Part shown: positions 53,775-64,000 of the stretch, piece by piece | How the letters are laid out: each line of letters begins with the position of its first letter | Numbering within the stretch: the stretch's first letter is position 1 | Assembly (NCBI GenBank): GCA_031772625.1 | Contig: CM062816.1 | Coordinates: 1,674,581,633 to 1,674,645,632 of the forward strand | From: Pinus tabuliformis | Taxonomy: Eukaryota; Streptophyta; Pinopsida; Pinales; Pinaceae | DNA: 64,000 bases | Direction: 5' to 3' | Notes under the pieces: generated by a model | Databases searched by the model: none | Seen by the model: the letters and a program-made list of their open reading frames with translations, nothing else | What the model was told of the DNA's origin: nothing | Position numbers and translations under genes: made by a program

Positions 53775-54690
53775 ATTCGACAATAAAACTCGGCCATGTT
53801 AACTAATCCCAAACTCTGCTTGGAGAATAACAATAAAATCTAGAATAATGAATTTAGAAACTGGTTGAGCGAAAACTTTGGCAGTATAAAGATGGTTTTT
53901 GGTCCTTCAATAAAAACAATATTTCCATAAAATTTATAACTCGGCCCTCTTGTCACAGAGATGTCAGCCTTCACTGTTTTGGTGCGTAAAATAACTTGGC
54001 TCCGTTAATAAATTCTCCGATTATAATCCTTGATAGGCACGATTTCCTTGATTCGGAACCCTCATCCTCAGCACTTGGAACTACAACACTTCCACTTCAA
54101 AACCCTAGGCTTCTTCGTGTTGGGTTCCCCAGATTTATGAAAACAATAATCCTTCACCTCCGTCGATTGGGTTCCATTTGCTTAGACTTGGAAGTATAAC
54201 ATCAAGATTATTCCACTGAAAATTTTAGTACGTGTTCGAATCCCACCTCATTCTCAGTCCAGCCACAACTACTGTAATAGGTATTGGAAGCAACAGTATC
54301 ACTTCCCTGGAAGGCATTAAACCCGAACTCACCACTGCAATAGCCAAAGTAGGTGCTTACACCATAGAATTTAGCTACAATTGCTTTTGATATTCCACCT
54401 TGATAGATCTGCGACGAATCAAACCGTAGATCATCAGAACTGTGGAGGCAGCATCAACGACCACTACCTTTGACTTCACATATACCAAGACAAGAACATG
54501 GCTCTCAATTTTAAATGTGGCAAAAGCTAACTGCGATGATGGTGTAGGGCTCCTCTCTCCTCGTACTACACATTATGGTCACTCCTTAGCACAGATCCAT
54601 ACTGGCTAATGCTGCCACAATACACAATTGTATATGGTACACTCATCAAATCCTCATATCTCTATTTTTCTCTACACACAAGAAAGGATT
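53775..54690 (-). other. Element F internal region, right part
   Basis: No known domain. On the plus strand SITSLEGIKPELTTAIAKVG (about 54290-54350) is an open, protein-like stretch that might be another captured fragment. I cannot name it. Confidence 0.35.
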
Positions 54691-54694
54691 CTCT

Positions 54695-54708
54695 AGCTCT
54701 GATACCAC
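54695..54708 (-). other. Element F primer-binding site (tRNA-iMet type)
   Basis: On the minus strand TGGTATCAGAGCTAG follows the LTR end by two bases. It is an exact match to the common plant initiator tRNA-Met primer site TGGTATCAGAGC. Confidence 0.8.
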
Positions 54709-54709
54709 A

Positions 54710-55101
54710 TGAAAGAAATAACACACATAAAATAAACTAAATAAAATAAACACTTAGAAATATGGAAACCAGACATGGCGGAAAAGGCCTCAGCCTTGAT
54801 GTATTCCCCACATTCTCATTATTAAAATAATGTTTATGATACATATAAATACATTAGGAAATTGGTCTCAAGATAGTATGTCTATCTTGGACACTTTGAT
54901 TGAGCAAATATCTCAACCACACACTAATCTAGGAGCCTAATTAGTTGGAGAGAATCTCTCAACCAACTAAGCCTAAACTGACTCCTAACCATGAGGAACT
55001 AACTCAATCTAGAAAGGTAGGATTAAATCCAACTTTATCGATTTTAATTAATTTAATTATTTGGACTTAGAATTGTTTTAAATGTGAGAGTGAGGCTAAC
55101 A
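54710..55101 (-). repeat. Element F 5' LTR (right copy, 392 bp)
   Basis: It starts TGAAAGAAATAACACAC and ends GAGGCTAACA. It matches the left copy except for the 689-bp difference described there. Confidence 0.85.
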
Positions 55102-55141
55102 TGTTTATCTGACATATTATGCATTTCAAGAAATATATTTA

Positions 55142-56400
55142 ATGGATAGCGAGATGGTTGACTACAAGGAATCTACCTATGAATCCAAAGAGTAGTTTGG
55201 TGTTGAGAACTCTTCCGATTTGGCAGTTACACTTAGAAGTTTGAAGGAAGAGATAAGGAGTTGTAAGGTAGATAATTACTAGATCATATAGATGGAAGAG
55301 AAGGACGCAAAGGTTAATGTTATACTTCTTCAAAGTTTGTTAGGCTTGTAGCAACAAGGGCCACTCTAGATCATCCATGGACATGGGGATGGAACTAATG
55401 GGGCATATGGAAATAGGTCTCCTGGTAGACACACATCAGATATATATGACACAGTGAGAGATGGCAGGTTGTTTGACAGTCGGGATAAGAGGGGCGATGA
55501 GTATAGCTACTATTCTAGTTCTGGTTATTATAGACATCATGATCATTGTCCCTATGATCCTTACAGAAGGAATGATAGGGGATACTATCATAATGAAGTC
55601 AAGAAAGAAAAAGCACCTACTTTTGATGGATATGTGAAGAAGCTAGAAGACACAGAGGGTTGGATACTTGGAATGAACAAAATCTTTGAGTTTCATGAGT
55701 ACAGAGATAACATGAAGGCCAAAGTAGCTATCTTCAACTTGAAAGGTAAAACAAACATTTGGTGGGAACATATGAAGCGATTTAGAGACATCAGGATAGA
55801 TGATTTGAGCTGGCAGGAGTTCAAGTGGATTTTCAGGGAGAAGTACTTTTCAGAAAGGTACTATGATAGTAAGGCCAAGGAATTCTATGAGTTAAAGATG
55901 GGATCAATGACATATGAAGACTACACGACCAATTTTTTGGATGTATTGAAGTCTGCACCATATCTTACTGATGAGAAGGCTAAATTTTAGACATTTCTTA
56001 GTGGTTTTCCATTAGCATTTAGAGATAAAATTGAAAATGATGAGCCTCGATCACTTGAGGATGTTATTGGGAAACTGAAGCATTGTTATGAATAATCAAC
56101 ACGTAAGAATGAATCTCAACATGGATGGAAAGGAAAGGACAAAGGTATATGTAAATGGAAGCCTAAGAGGACAATTCCTTTCCATGAAGACGAGAAAGAG
56201 AATGTGGCACCACAAAAGAGATTTAATGTAGCTAGGTAAGGACATGGGTCATAACAACAACAACAACAAATAGAGGTAAGGGAACTAGTTGGTTAGAGTG
56301 TTGGAAATGCGATGAGGAACACCTTAAGAGATTTTGTCCACAAAATACGGGTGGTAGGTCTAAAATATATAGTGCATAGAAGGTGTAGATAATTGGGGAT
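55142..56400 (+). pseudogene. gag: Element A' Gag
   Basis: The probable ATG is at 55142 (MDSEMVDYKESTYESKE), in frame with the long open stretch 55454-55990. Early stops (for example after ESKE) break the N-terminus. The N-terminal region is Tyr/Arg/Asp-rich (DRRGDEYSYYSSSGYY type). The core has FDGYVKKLEDTEGWILGMNK, MKAKVAIFNLKGKTNIWWEH, FKWIFREKYFSERYYDSK and YTTNFLDVLKSAPYLTDEKA. After a stop at 55988 it continues to a zinc knuckle CWKCDEEHLKRFC (near 56300-56340). The same gag in element A lies at 13181-14200. Gag forms the particle. Confidence 0.82.
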
Positions 56401-57000
56401 GTTGGTCAGAGTGTTTCACATATCTATGCAACAATGGAGAATGGGCATGAATATCATCATGCATCTATCATTGAGATGGACAGTAATATTTGTGATCAAG
56501 TTATTTCTATTTTGATTGACCCTAGATCTAATTATATATGTTAGTCCTAAATTGGTGGATACCTGTGGTTTGAGTAAGGAATTGTATGCAGAGTCTTAGT
56601 TAGTGCAATGGGATATAGGTACAAAGAAGCGAGTTCATCATTGGGTAAGAACTTGTGCATTTGATTTAAATGGTATTCCTACAGTAGAACACTTGAATCA
56701 TTATTGTTGGGTTCATACAATATTTTTTTGGGCATGGACTAGTTGTGTATTCATAGAACCAAGGTAGACTACTATGAAAAAGCTATTGAGTGTGTTGATG
56801 ACAATGGAGAACCAAGAGTCTTGCAGGGTAAGAAGGAAGCCACATAAGTTAGGTTGGTGACAATTGTATAAGAAAAGTGTAGCTACGGGAAAGGGTGTGT
56901 GTTGTTTGCAGTACACATTTCTAGTGATAAGGGTAAGAAGGTTGAGGATGTAGATGTGTTGAGAAGGTACCCAGTTTTGCAAAAATTTTAGGATGTATTT
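56401..57000 (+). pseudogene. Element A' protease
   Basis: ILIDPRSNY (56508-56535) is the aspartic protease active site with P-R in place of S/T-G, so the catalytic turn is mutated. Downstream are LVDTCGLSKELHAES-like and KKRVHHWVRTC-like peptides in shifting frames. Similar peptides occur in the PR of element A (12900-13080). Multiple stops. Confidence 0.7.
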
Positions 57001-57730
57001 CCTAAGGACATTACAGAGTTTCCACCTGATAGGAAAGAGACTTTTCTATCAAGATATTACCAGAGACAACTCCATCATCAAAATCACCTTACAGGATGAG
57101 CACACCTTAGTTGGTTGATTTAAGGTTTCAATTGAAGGAAACGTTGAACAAGGGATACATTAACCCAAGTGTATCACCTTGGGGCACACGAGTCTTGTTT
57201 GTGAAGAAGAAAGATGGTACTCTTAAATTATGCATTGATTATAGGAAGTTGAACAAAGTGACTATCAAGAATAGGTACTGTTTTGTGAGGATTGATGACT
57301 TGTTTGATAAGCTAAAGGGAGCAACAACGTTCTCGAAGATTGAATTGAGATCCTAATACCATCAGGGATGCATAAAAAAATAGGGCATTTACAAGGCTGT
57401 GTTCAGTACTAGGTGTGGGAATTATGAGTTTGTTGTTGTTCGATTTGGTTTAACTAATTCTCCAGATACATTTATGTGTTTGATGAATAGCGTGTTGCAT
57501 CAATATTTGGATAAGTTTGTTACTGTTTTTATTGATGATATATTGGTATATACTAAAAATGAGGAAGTGCATGCCAAACACTTAGCAACAGTGATGAGGT
57601 TGTTGAGAGAGCATAAGTTGTATGCTAAGGTCAACAAGTGCAGTTTATTTCAGACTAAGGTACACTACATGGGACATGTTTTCTCCAAGGAGGGAATTAC
57701 AGTAGATCTATAGAAGATAAGTGCCATCGT
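57001..57730 (+). pseudogene. Element A' reverse transcriptase
   Basis: The open stretch 57111-57356 has [40 protein letters not shown] and [20 protein letters not shown]. After a stop near 57355 and a short degenerate part, 57399-57713 has YEFVVVRFGLTNSPDTFMCL and the catalytic FIDD (57528-57539) in VFIDDILVYTK. KLYAKVNKCSLFQTKVHYMG follows. The palm residues are intact, but two stops and a frame change separate the halves. This is the uninterrupted counterpart of the RT that element C splits in element A. Confidence 0.87.
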
Positions 57731-58380
57731 GGAGTGTCTAGCTCCTAAGAGTGTGGATGAGGTGATATATTTCATGGGTTTGCAAATATATTATAGGAGG
57801 TCCATTAGGAACTTCTCGTAGATTTATTATCCTATCACATCATTGCAAAGAAAAGGTATGAAGTTCAAATGGACTGAGGAGTTTGAGGCTAGCTTTGAGT
57901 AACTCAAGAAGTTGTTGAAAAATGCACTAGTGCTACATATTTTAGATCCAGACAAAGAGTTTGTAGTATGTATAGATGCTTACAAAACAGGACTTGGTGG
58001 AGTCCTTATGTAGGATGGAGGTTTGTACTTATGAGTGATCACATTGAGAGAATATCTTCTTGGTAGGAGGTTTGTACTTATGAGTGATCACATTGGGTTG
58101 AGGTATTTATTTCACCAGTTGAATATAAACACTAGGTAGGCTACATGGTTGGCCATGATCAACGAGTTTGATTTCGAGATTAGGTACATCAAATGTAAAG
58201 ATAACGGGGTAGCATATGCTCTTAATAGATAGGTATAGGTACATCACTGGGTAGCTATCAGCTCCTATGTGACGGACTTACAAGATAGGATCTTACAAAT
58301 AGTTTTAAAGGATGTCAAGTATATGATGGTTGTGCACATGTTGCAATAGGGTGATAGTACAGGTATAGGTGCAAGTGCAC
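57731..58380 (+). pseudogene. Element A' RNase H
   Basis: Fragments FKWTEEFEASFE, NALVLHILDPDKEFVVCIDA (first catalytic Asp in CIDAYKTGLGGVL), GRRFVLMSDHIGLRYLFHQL and FDFEIRYIKCKDNGVAYALN are recognisable. A ~60 bp duplication is visible: the phrase GGTAGGAGGTTTGTACTTATGAGTGATCACATTG-like occurs at 58020-58045 and again at 58061-58096, a local tandem copy. Many stops. Confidence 0.75.
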
Positions 58381-58389
58381 AAGGAATGT

Positions 58390-59740
58390 ATTCTTATCTT
58401 ACAACGGATGAATTGGTCAGGTTCTGCAACAAGTTATATGTGCTAGACAAAAGCAATATCAGGAAGGTGATCTTAAGAGACCTTCATGAGAAACCATATT
58501 CAGGTCACCCAGGGTATTAAAAGACACTGACAACAGTGAATAAATTTTATTATTGGCCGAATTTGAAGAGGTATGTAGTAGCATTTGTGGCTAGATGTTT
58601 CGACTGTCAGTGAGTGAAAGTAGAGTGTAAACATTCAAGTGGACCACTACACCTGATTGCAATTCCAGAATGTAAATGGGAGGTTATTTGCATGGATTTC
58701 ATCATAGATTTGCCGAAGATAGTGAAACAACATGATTCCATTATGGTCATTAAGGATAGATTACAAAAGTTTGGACACTTCATTTTGATGAAGTCTGCTT
58801 TCTCAGCTAATGATGTGGCACAAGTATTCATCATAGATGCCATTACACTGCATGATCTTCTAAATATTATTGTGCCAAACATGGATATGATATTCACTTC
58901 CAAGTTTTGGAAGGAGTTATTTCCCGATTTGGGCACAAAGTTGGCCTTTAGCACAACTTATCATCCACAAATAGATGGACAGAAAGAGAGGGTCAACAAG
59001 ATATTAGAGCACATGTTGAGGATGTATGTGATGCATTAGTAGAGGAACTAGGAAGAGTATCTCCCTTTGGTAGAGTTTGAATACAAAAATGGTTATCAGG
59101 AGTCATTGAGGATGAGTCATTTTGAGGTATTGTATGGGCGGAGATGTAACACTCCTATCCATTGGAGTGATCTAGTTAGCAAGGTGTTGATTGGACCAAA
59201 GATGTTGGTAGACATGGAATAGGAAATACAAGTGATCAAGAAGAATCTAAAGGAAACACATGATAGGCAAAAGAGTTATGTAGATAGGAACAGGTTATTC
59301 AAGAATTTCCAGGTTGGGGAACATGTGTACTTGTGCATAAAACTAAAGAAGACCTCCTTACAGATTGGATCATGTGCCAAGATGGCACCATAGTTTTCTG
59401 GACCCTTTAGTATCATTGAGAGGATTGGGTTAGTAGCCTATCGACTTGCACTGCCTCTGAGAGTGAAAATACATGATTTTTTCCATGTATCTTTACTTAA
59501 GAAGTATGTTAATCATGTTTATCATGTGACTGACTGGTCAGTATTGCAGGTGGAACCAGATGGAGAATTCTAGGCCGATCTTCAATGTATATTGTAGAAA
59601 AAGGTGCTCATGCTCTAGAACCAAGAAATCGAGTAAGATAAACTACAATGGAAGCACTTTGTGCCCGTGGAAGCTACATGGGAGATGTGAGATCAAATGC
59701 GGGCTTTGTATCCTTCCTTGTTTGTCATTTGATGAAAAGA
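58390..59740 (+). pseudogene. Element A' integrase with chromodomain-like tail
   Basis: The zinc-binding region has YFYWPNLKR-like and RCFDCQ peptides (58550-58610). The core (58614-59039, open for 141 codons) has WEVICMDFIIDLPKIVKQHD (first Asp), IVPNMDMIFTSKFWKEL (usual SDRDxxF, so the second catalytic Asp is now Asn) and YHPQIDGQKERVNKIL (Glu retained). Later parts are [40 protein letters not shown] and [18 protein letters not shown]. The tail, EKKVLMLEPRNRVR then a stop and TTMEALCARG, is chromodomain-like. The same order is found in element A. Confidence 0.85.
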
Positions 59741-60115
59741 AAATTTGATATGGTGGTTTGGTATATGCTTTATGCTGGTTGGTATATGCTTTATGGTTGT
59801 TTGATATGTGCTTTATGGTGGTTTGGTATATCCTTTATGGTGGTTGGTATATGCTTTCTGGTGGTTTAATATGTGCTTTATGGTGGTTTAGTAAATGCTT
59901 TATGGTGGTTGGTATATTCTTTATGGTGGTTTGATATGTTCTTTATTGTGGTTTGGTATATGATTTATGGTGGTTGATATATTATTTATGATGGTTTTAT
60001 ATATGTTATATGATGTTTTGACATATTCTTAGATATGGTGTTTAGTATATGTTTTGATATATGCTTTGGTATATGCTTTGATATACGTTTTTGGTATATA
60101 TTTTTAGTAATGTAG
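59735..60115 (+). repeat. Minisatellite of ~22-bp units (TATGGTGGTTTGATATGTGCTT type)
   Basis: At least a dozen degenerate copies of a unit alternating TTTATGGTGGTT with GGTATATGCTT or GATATGTGCTT. It starts just after the integrase end of A'. It has no coding role. Confidence 0.85.
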
Positions 60116-60187
60116 CTATATGTACACATGTATATGGATGTAAATACCACAATGAGCTATGTTATAAAGCTCCACTTTTTAGTAGGG
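60116..60187 (+). other. End of element A', possible polypurine tract
   Basis: Noncoding, ending in TTTTTAGTAGGGG (60175-60187) before TGTTATG. It could be a polypurine tract, but no A-type LTR follows. Confidence 0.35.
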
Positions 60188-60758
60188 GTGTTATGTAATT
60201 ATGATTATGTTGTCATGTTAATATGCTATCATGTGTGTTGTGAAGGAAAATCCATGACCAACCATTTAAGGATGGAAGGGAGTTTATTTATATAAATAGA
60301 GAGGGAATCAGGGATCCACAAAAGAGGGAGGAAGATCCACATCTCAAGGGGAAGGCACTTAAAGGAAGGATCAAGAGCTCGATCATCTGCAACCAACAAC
60401 ACCTAGCCCACTGTTTCTTGAAGTTCTTAGCATACAAAGCTTCTCCCGCATTTTGGGAAAACTTGTGAGAAGAGGTTCAACATGAGTTTTCATATCAAAA
60501 CCTGCACTGACAACGCTAGGTCAAGGAAATGCAACCTGCCATCATCATGGGCAGATAGTGGAGTAAAGAGCACTGGCCCTAAAAATTAAGGTTTTAGCTA
60601 ACCTTCTTCAAAATTAATTCAGGGCATTTTCCTTTAGGATTTCAAGGATGTTTTTGTCTGTGTATCATGATGGATATACTTCAGAGTTGTGAACATTTTG
60701 GCACTTTGGGATATGGAATAGGAAGTGAACAGGAGATGTGAAAAAATAATCTGTAACA
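60188..60758 (-). repeat. Element G 3' LTR (left copy)
   Basis: The right end is clear: CTGTAACA at 60758, followed by TATGCCCCATAAAG, the reverse complement of an E-like polypurine tract. The left end is either TGTTATGTAATT at 60188 or TGTTGTGAAGGAAAA at 60236; the second resembles the E LTR start TGTTGTGGGGAAAAA. A TTTATATAAATA motif (60285-60296) is palindromic and TATA-like. The second LTR is outside the window. Confidence 0.65.
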
Positions 60759-63293
60759 TATGCCCCATAAAGAATGAAGGTAGAACAAGGAGTGATGGCT
60801 AAGATGCTTTATAAGCCAAGGCAAGGACTAGAACAACACCGTCAGAAGACCTGCAAATGAAGCATATACATATACATATACATATCTGATATCTTCGATA
60901 AACACGCCTAGAAATACATGAATAGGCATCTAATGATACATGAATCCAAGGTATGGATGGAGCCACCTGAATATAAGGGATCAAGTGTATGGATCCATGG
61001 TATGGTCAGAGCCATATGAATAAAGAGGGTCATATATATGGACCCACGGTATGGTCGGAGCCATCTATACATACAAAAATATGTGTCCAATCATGAATAA
61101 ATCATAACTCCACATAACCTAGATTTTATCAGAGAAAATACAAGGTTTTGTGGACTGTCCCGACTTGATTAATGTATGAATTCTAACATGTGAATAGATG
61201 TGTCAAAGTCAAACATGATATAAAACCACCTGATTACCGGTCAATGATGTAAACCCTTAACAAGAATGAGAGAAACCACTAATAATGAAAATGGATCTCA
61301 AGGTACAATCAACACAATTCAAGAATGTCAATAATGAAGCTGAAGTCGAACACCTGTGGAATCATCCAATCAAAGGTCAATGATGTAAACTTGTCACCAA
61401 ATGTGAACAACTTTCCATTGAGGCATGCAAGCTCTGAGGTACTGGAAGGGATTTTCTTGATAATTTTCCCGGATGATGAGCTGAAGTCGATAGGAAGTGA
61501 TCTGTTGAAGGAGAGCCATAATGAATCCCACATCATCAACATGAAACAGAGGATGTGGTAGAGTAGATAAGTGTGGTCTAGGACTGTGACAAAAAGGAAA
61601 ACAATGTATAAGCGGTAAAGAACTGCAGATAGGACTTCTCTTGAACATATCAGTGACATGAATCCAGAGTTTGGTAGCATTTGACTCAACATAGGATGAG
61701 AGGTCTTGATGATGAAGTGGTATAATCACATGAGAGTAAAAATGGATTTCCCAAAACCAGGAAGGAAAGTGACTAAGTGAGGATGTCCCAAACCTGACAT
61801 GAGAAACAAATGATCTTCATCTTCAAGAGCAACACACTGCCTTTATAAAATACAAGATATGATCACTTTCACTTTCCCCCCACTATTTCTAGTGAGTAAC
61901 CCTTTATTTTTTATCACAATATTGAAGGGGATAGCATATGCTTACCATGTAAGTTCGTCCCTCGGATGAATCAATCCTAGTAAGTTTAATGAGCCTTAGG
62001 AAGGAGTAATGTATCCTCGTCATGGTGACATGTCCTGCATCATTTAAGTTTTACGAGTTCGACGGAGACGAAACTTGGAATCTTTCCCATGTTTAGAGAG
62101 TTTGAAAAGGATGCGAGAAAGAAAATTCCAAAGGTTCCTTTCTATAACTCATCTCTTAAATCCAAAAAGGTAGAAGAATATATCCAAGAGAACCTCTTAG
62201 CCATGTTAGATGAAGAGGTTCCTTTTTCATACAATAGTCTATCTCAGTCTAGAAAAAGGTTAAAATTATACTCATTAGATATCTTTTCATCTACTTTTAC
62301 GAGTTCTAAAAGAGAAGTTCTCTACAATCTTTTCATATTTCAAGAGTTAGAAAAGAGATGAAAGATGATTCTTCCTAGAAGAATGAGTGGTATAAAAGGA
62401 TAGCAATTGGTTCCGGTCATGATGGAACTACTCAAAACATGTAAAGGTCAATAGGTTGGCTAATAATACCACTCATTATAGACGTTCCTCAAGCAAGGTT
62501 AAAACGACCAAGTGAAAGCATATGATTGGCCAAAGAGATGGTGATGATGGAATGAAAAAACCAAGGCTCATCTGGCAAAACAAATTGATAAAGATGGCAA
62601 TCATGAGAGGTAAAGTGGGAATGGTTTCATTTTTACACAAGCTTGAAACACGAGAAACTATTCTTGAGTATACTTCAATATGGTTTCATTTTTTCACAAG
62701 CTTGAAACATGGGAAAAACTATGCATGCATTTGCTTTCGTTTTTACACAAGCTTGAAACAAAGATAAACTATGCTTGAGATACGTTTTCATGCCCCCAAC
62801 ATAATGAATCAATTCAAGGTACATGAACCGCAAGCATTTCATTCACCGAAGTAGAATACTCGTTACTAACAGGTGGATGGAATGAAGGTTCACTTACGAT
62901 ATCAAGTGAAAGACTCGACTAGGATTTTACGAGATCTAATAAAAGACTCGAATTGGAAGGGGATTTGTTTAATATTGTAATGACCTTGACATAGGAAAAG
63001 AACCATGCTCATGACACCTTGTTTCTTTTTTCAATGTGCTTGACACAAGTAAAATAATTCTACTCATGGAGACCCATTTGATTTTTTAACGAGGATGACA
63101 TAGTAAAAGAACTATCCTCATGGGAACCTGTTTCATTTTTTAATGAGTTTGACATAGTAAAAGAACTATCCTCATGGAACCTATTTCATTTTTTAATGAG
63201 ATTGACATAGTAAAATAACTATCCTCATGGTACTTGTTTATTTTTTTTAATGAGCTTGACACAAGACAGGGAATTCTTCTCCAAGACCTTTGA
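60759..63293 (-). other. Element G 3' noncoding region
   Basis: It contains three degenerate copies of GGTATGGTCGGAGCCA...ATGGACCCA-type units (60940-61070), the block shared with D and E (61140-61690), and ACGAG-type units (62040-62350). It also has AAGCTTGAAACA repeats (62638-62765) and a tandem array at 63000-63260. No pol sequence is visible. Confidence 0.65.
63000..63262 (-). repeat. Tandem repeats of ~60 bp in element G
   Basis: Four to five copies of a unit with TTTCATTTTTTAATGAG, TTGACATAGTAAAA and ACTATCCTCATGG. Matching but single or paired units occur in E (33310-33420, ATTTTTTAACGAGCATGA). Confidence 0.8.
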
Positions 63294-64000
63294 TCACATA
63301 CCATAAGAGTCCATCTCTTCCAGGAGGTTATCATCAAATGGGAGAACAACACTCTGGAAGGAATACATGTATAGGGAAGTAACGGAAACATCGGGCTCCA
63401 ATGCCCCCAATACATAGCGTACTACATCACCTACTAGACCATCAGTAGATGTGGGCATGGAATAGGTAGCCACATAATTAACCTGTGATGGGGGTGATAC
63501 CGCTTGAACATAAGAACCATTTAGGGATGACAGTTGATTGGGAGTTGATTTAGAACCAATGAATATAAGTTGATCAATATTCACAATGCTTCCTTCATGC
63601 GGGAAACACATCACTCGAAAGAGGGAAGAGACAAGAGCTCACATGACATAAACATAGTCGTGGCCAAGAAGTAAATTAAAATCCAATGGGCATTCAACAT
63701 CCATCAAATCTATATAGAAAGTATTTCTTCCTAAAGCAATAGGAAACTTAGGAAGGATCCCTAATGGTTGACTAGTTCCTCTATTAAAAGCTAACAGATT
63801 CTGGGTGAGAGGGACAAGCTGCCGAGAACCTAAAGCTTTCTAAGCAGTTGAGATCATAATACTAATAGATGCACTGTCGTTAATGATTGTACTTGGTACA
63901 ACCATATTTTAATCTTGTACTATAATCTTGAAAGGAACATAACGCGGAAGGTGATATCCTACCAGTTGACTCCAATCAAAATAAGTGACTAAACTACTTG
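63294..64000 (-). pseudogene. Element G protease (C-terminal part of gag-PR), running off the window
   Basis: From 64000 leftwards the translation has FDWSQLVGYHLPRYVPFKI, a protease active site reading IINDSASISIM (E has IIDEGASVSIL, so the catalytic Asp appears shifted or lost), GILPKFPIALGRNTF and CPLDFNLLLGHDYVYVM. It continues with ALVSSLFRVMCFPHEGSIVN into the open stretch 63294-63614. The same order is seen in E (33980-34500) and D (29700-30020). Stops lie at about 63930, 63840 and 63640. It would have processed Gag. Confidence 0.75.

Larger units (their letters stand above)
49369..55101 (-). mobile_element. Element F: non-autonomous LTR element carrying a PPR-like gene fragment
   Basis: Two LTR copies share TAACACACATAAAATAAACT, GGCGGAAAAGGCCTCA and the end GTGAGAGTGAGG-TAACA. 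On the minus strand the right LTR is followed by a tRNA-iMet-type primer site, and the left is preceded by a G-rich polypurine tract (50453-50462), so F is minus oriented. Flanks agttt (49364-49368) and tgttt (55102-55106) match at four of five bases. In 4.3 kb of internal sequence I find no gag, RT or IN. Instead there are AT-rich DNA, repeated phrases, and at 53541-53774 a host-like PPR fragment on the plus strand. Copia or gypsy origin cannot be decided. Confidence 0.7.
23035..60187 (+). mobile_element. Element A': plus-strand relative of element A, split by D and F
   Basis: 5' LTR (23035-23293 plus 46814-48707), primer site, leader (48722-49363 and 55107-55141) and gag-pol (55142 to about 59740) all lie in plus orientation. 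D splits the LTR (duplication ggagg) and F splits the leader (imperfect duplication agttt/tgttt). LTR, leader, gag and integrase match element A. A purine-rich run at 60174-60187 could be its polypurine tract, but the sequence after it does not resemble the 5' LTR. The 3' LTR is therefore missing, and the right boundary is uncertain. Confidence 0.75.
60188..64000 (-). mobile_element. Element G: second E-like non-autonomous Tat-type element, truncated by the window
   Basis: Minus orientation: 3' LTR on the left, polypurine tract at 60759-60780, 3' noncoding region to about 63290, then protease running out at 64000. The noncoding block at 61140-61690 matches E and D. The protease fragment matches E (GSIVN-IDQLIFIGSKS against GRMVKLVDQLSFPGSH). 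As in E, no RT or IN lies between the protease and the 3' LTR. G is more decayed than E. This shows that the gag-PR-only form is a family, not a one-off deletion. Confidence 0.75.

Noticed and set aside
59735..60115. Regularly repeated units considered as a CRISPR array.
   Set aside because: Units are contiguous and degenerate with no unique spacers, and the context is a plant retrotransposon.

Overview
This window looks like intergenic DNA from a seed plant with a large, repeat-rich genome. It is almost entirely nested, decayed Ty3/gypsy LTR retrotransposons. I see no intact host gene, rRNA, tRNA gene, CRISPR array or bacterial-type operon. Evidence for a plant: tRNA-iMet-type primer sites (TGGTATCAAAGC), chromovirus-like and Tat/Ogre-like pol proteins, an extra RNase H after an integrase, and a fragment resembling a plant PPR protein. 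A gymnosperm is possible, but the sequence does not prove it. Element letters below are mine.

Left block (1-18232). Element A, a minus-strand chromovirus-like element, runs off the left edge and ends in its 5' LTR at 15054-17019. Its integrase is split by element B (781-4248, TSD ccaac). Its reverse transcriptase is split by element C (5729-12126, TSD gcact). A appears to sit inside another copy of its own LTR (17020-18232). Next comes a badly decayed plus-strand gypsy pol, H (18233 to about 21060), and then AT-rich DNA without recognisable genes to 23034.

Central block (23035-48707). The 5' LTR of A', a plus-strand relative of A, starts at 23035. It is split by element D (23294-46813, TSD ggagg), a 23.5 kb Tat/Ogre-like element. 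D has gag, PR, RT, RNase H, IN, a second RNase H downstream of IN, an antisense ORF with a probable intron, and a long 3' noncoding region. D is itself split, between PR and RT, by element E (30344-38381, TSD cccta). E is a young, non-autonomous minus-strand relative of D that keeps only zinc-knuckle gag and protease.

Right block (48708-64000). The A' leader is interrupted by element F (49369-55101), a non-autonomous LTR element with no recognisable pol. F carries a fragment of a PPR-like host gene. The A' gag-pol follows (55142 to about 59740), then a minisatellite tail. Element G, a second E-like minus-strand element, starts near 60188-60236 and runs off the right edge.

How the parts relate. 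D encodes recognisable RT, RNase H and IN domains; E and G lack RT and IN. D and E share the polypurine tract, and all three share the 3' noncoding region. This suggests, but does not prove, that E and G were mobilised by D-like elements. Nesting gives relative ages: A before B and C, and A' before D before E. The near-identical LTRs of E agree with this order. Almost all coding regions are broken by stops and frameshifts. The exceptions are the gag of B (376 codons, intact) and the gag-PR frame of E (about 520 codons, two TAG stops).
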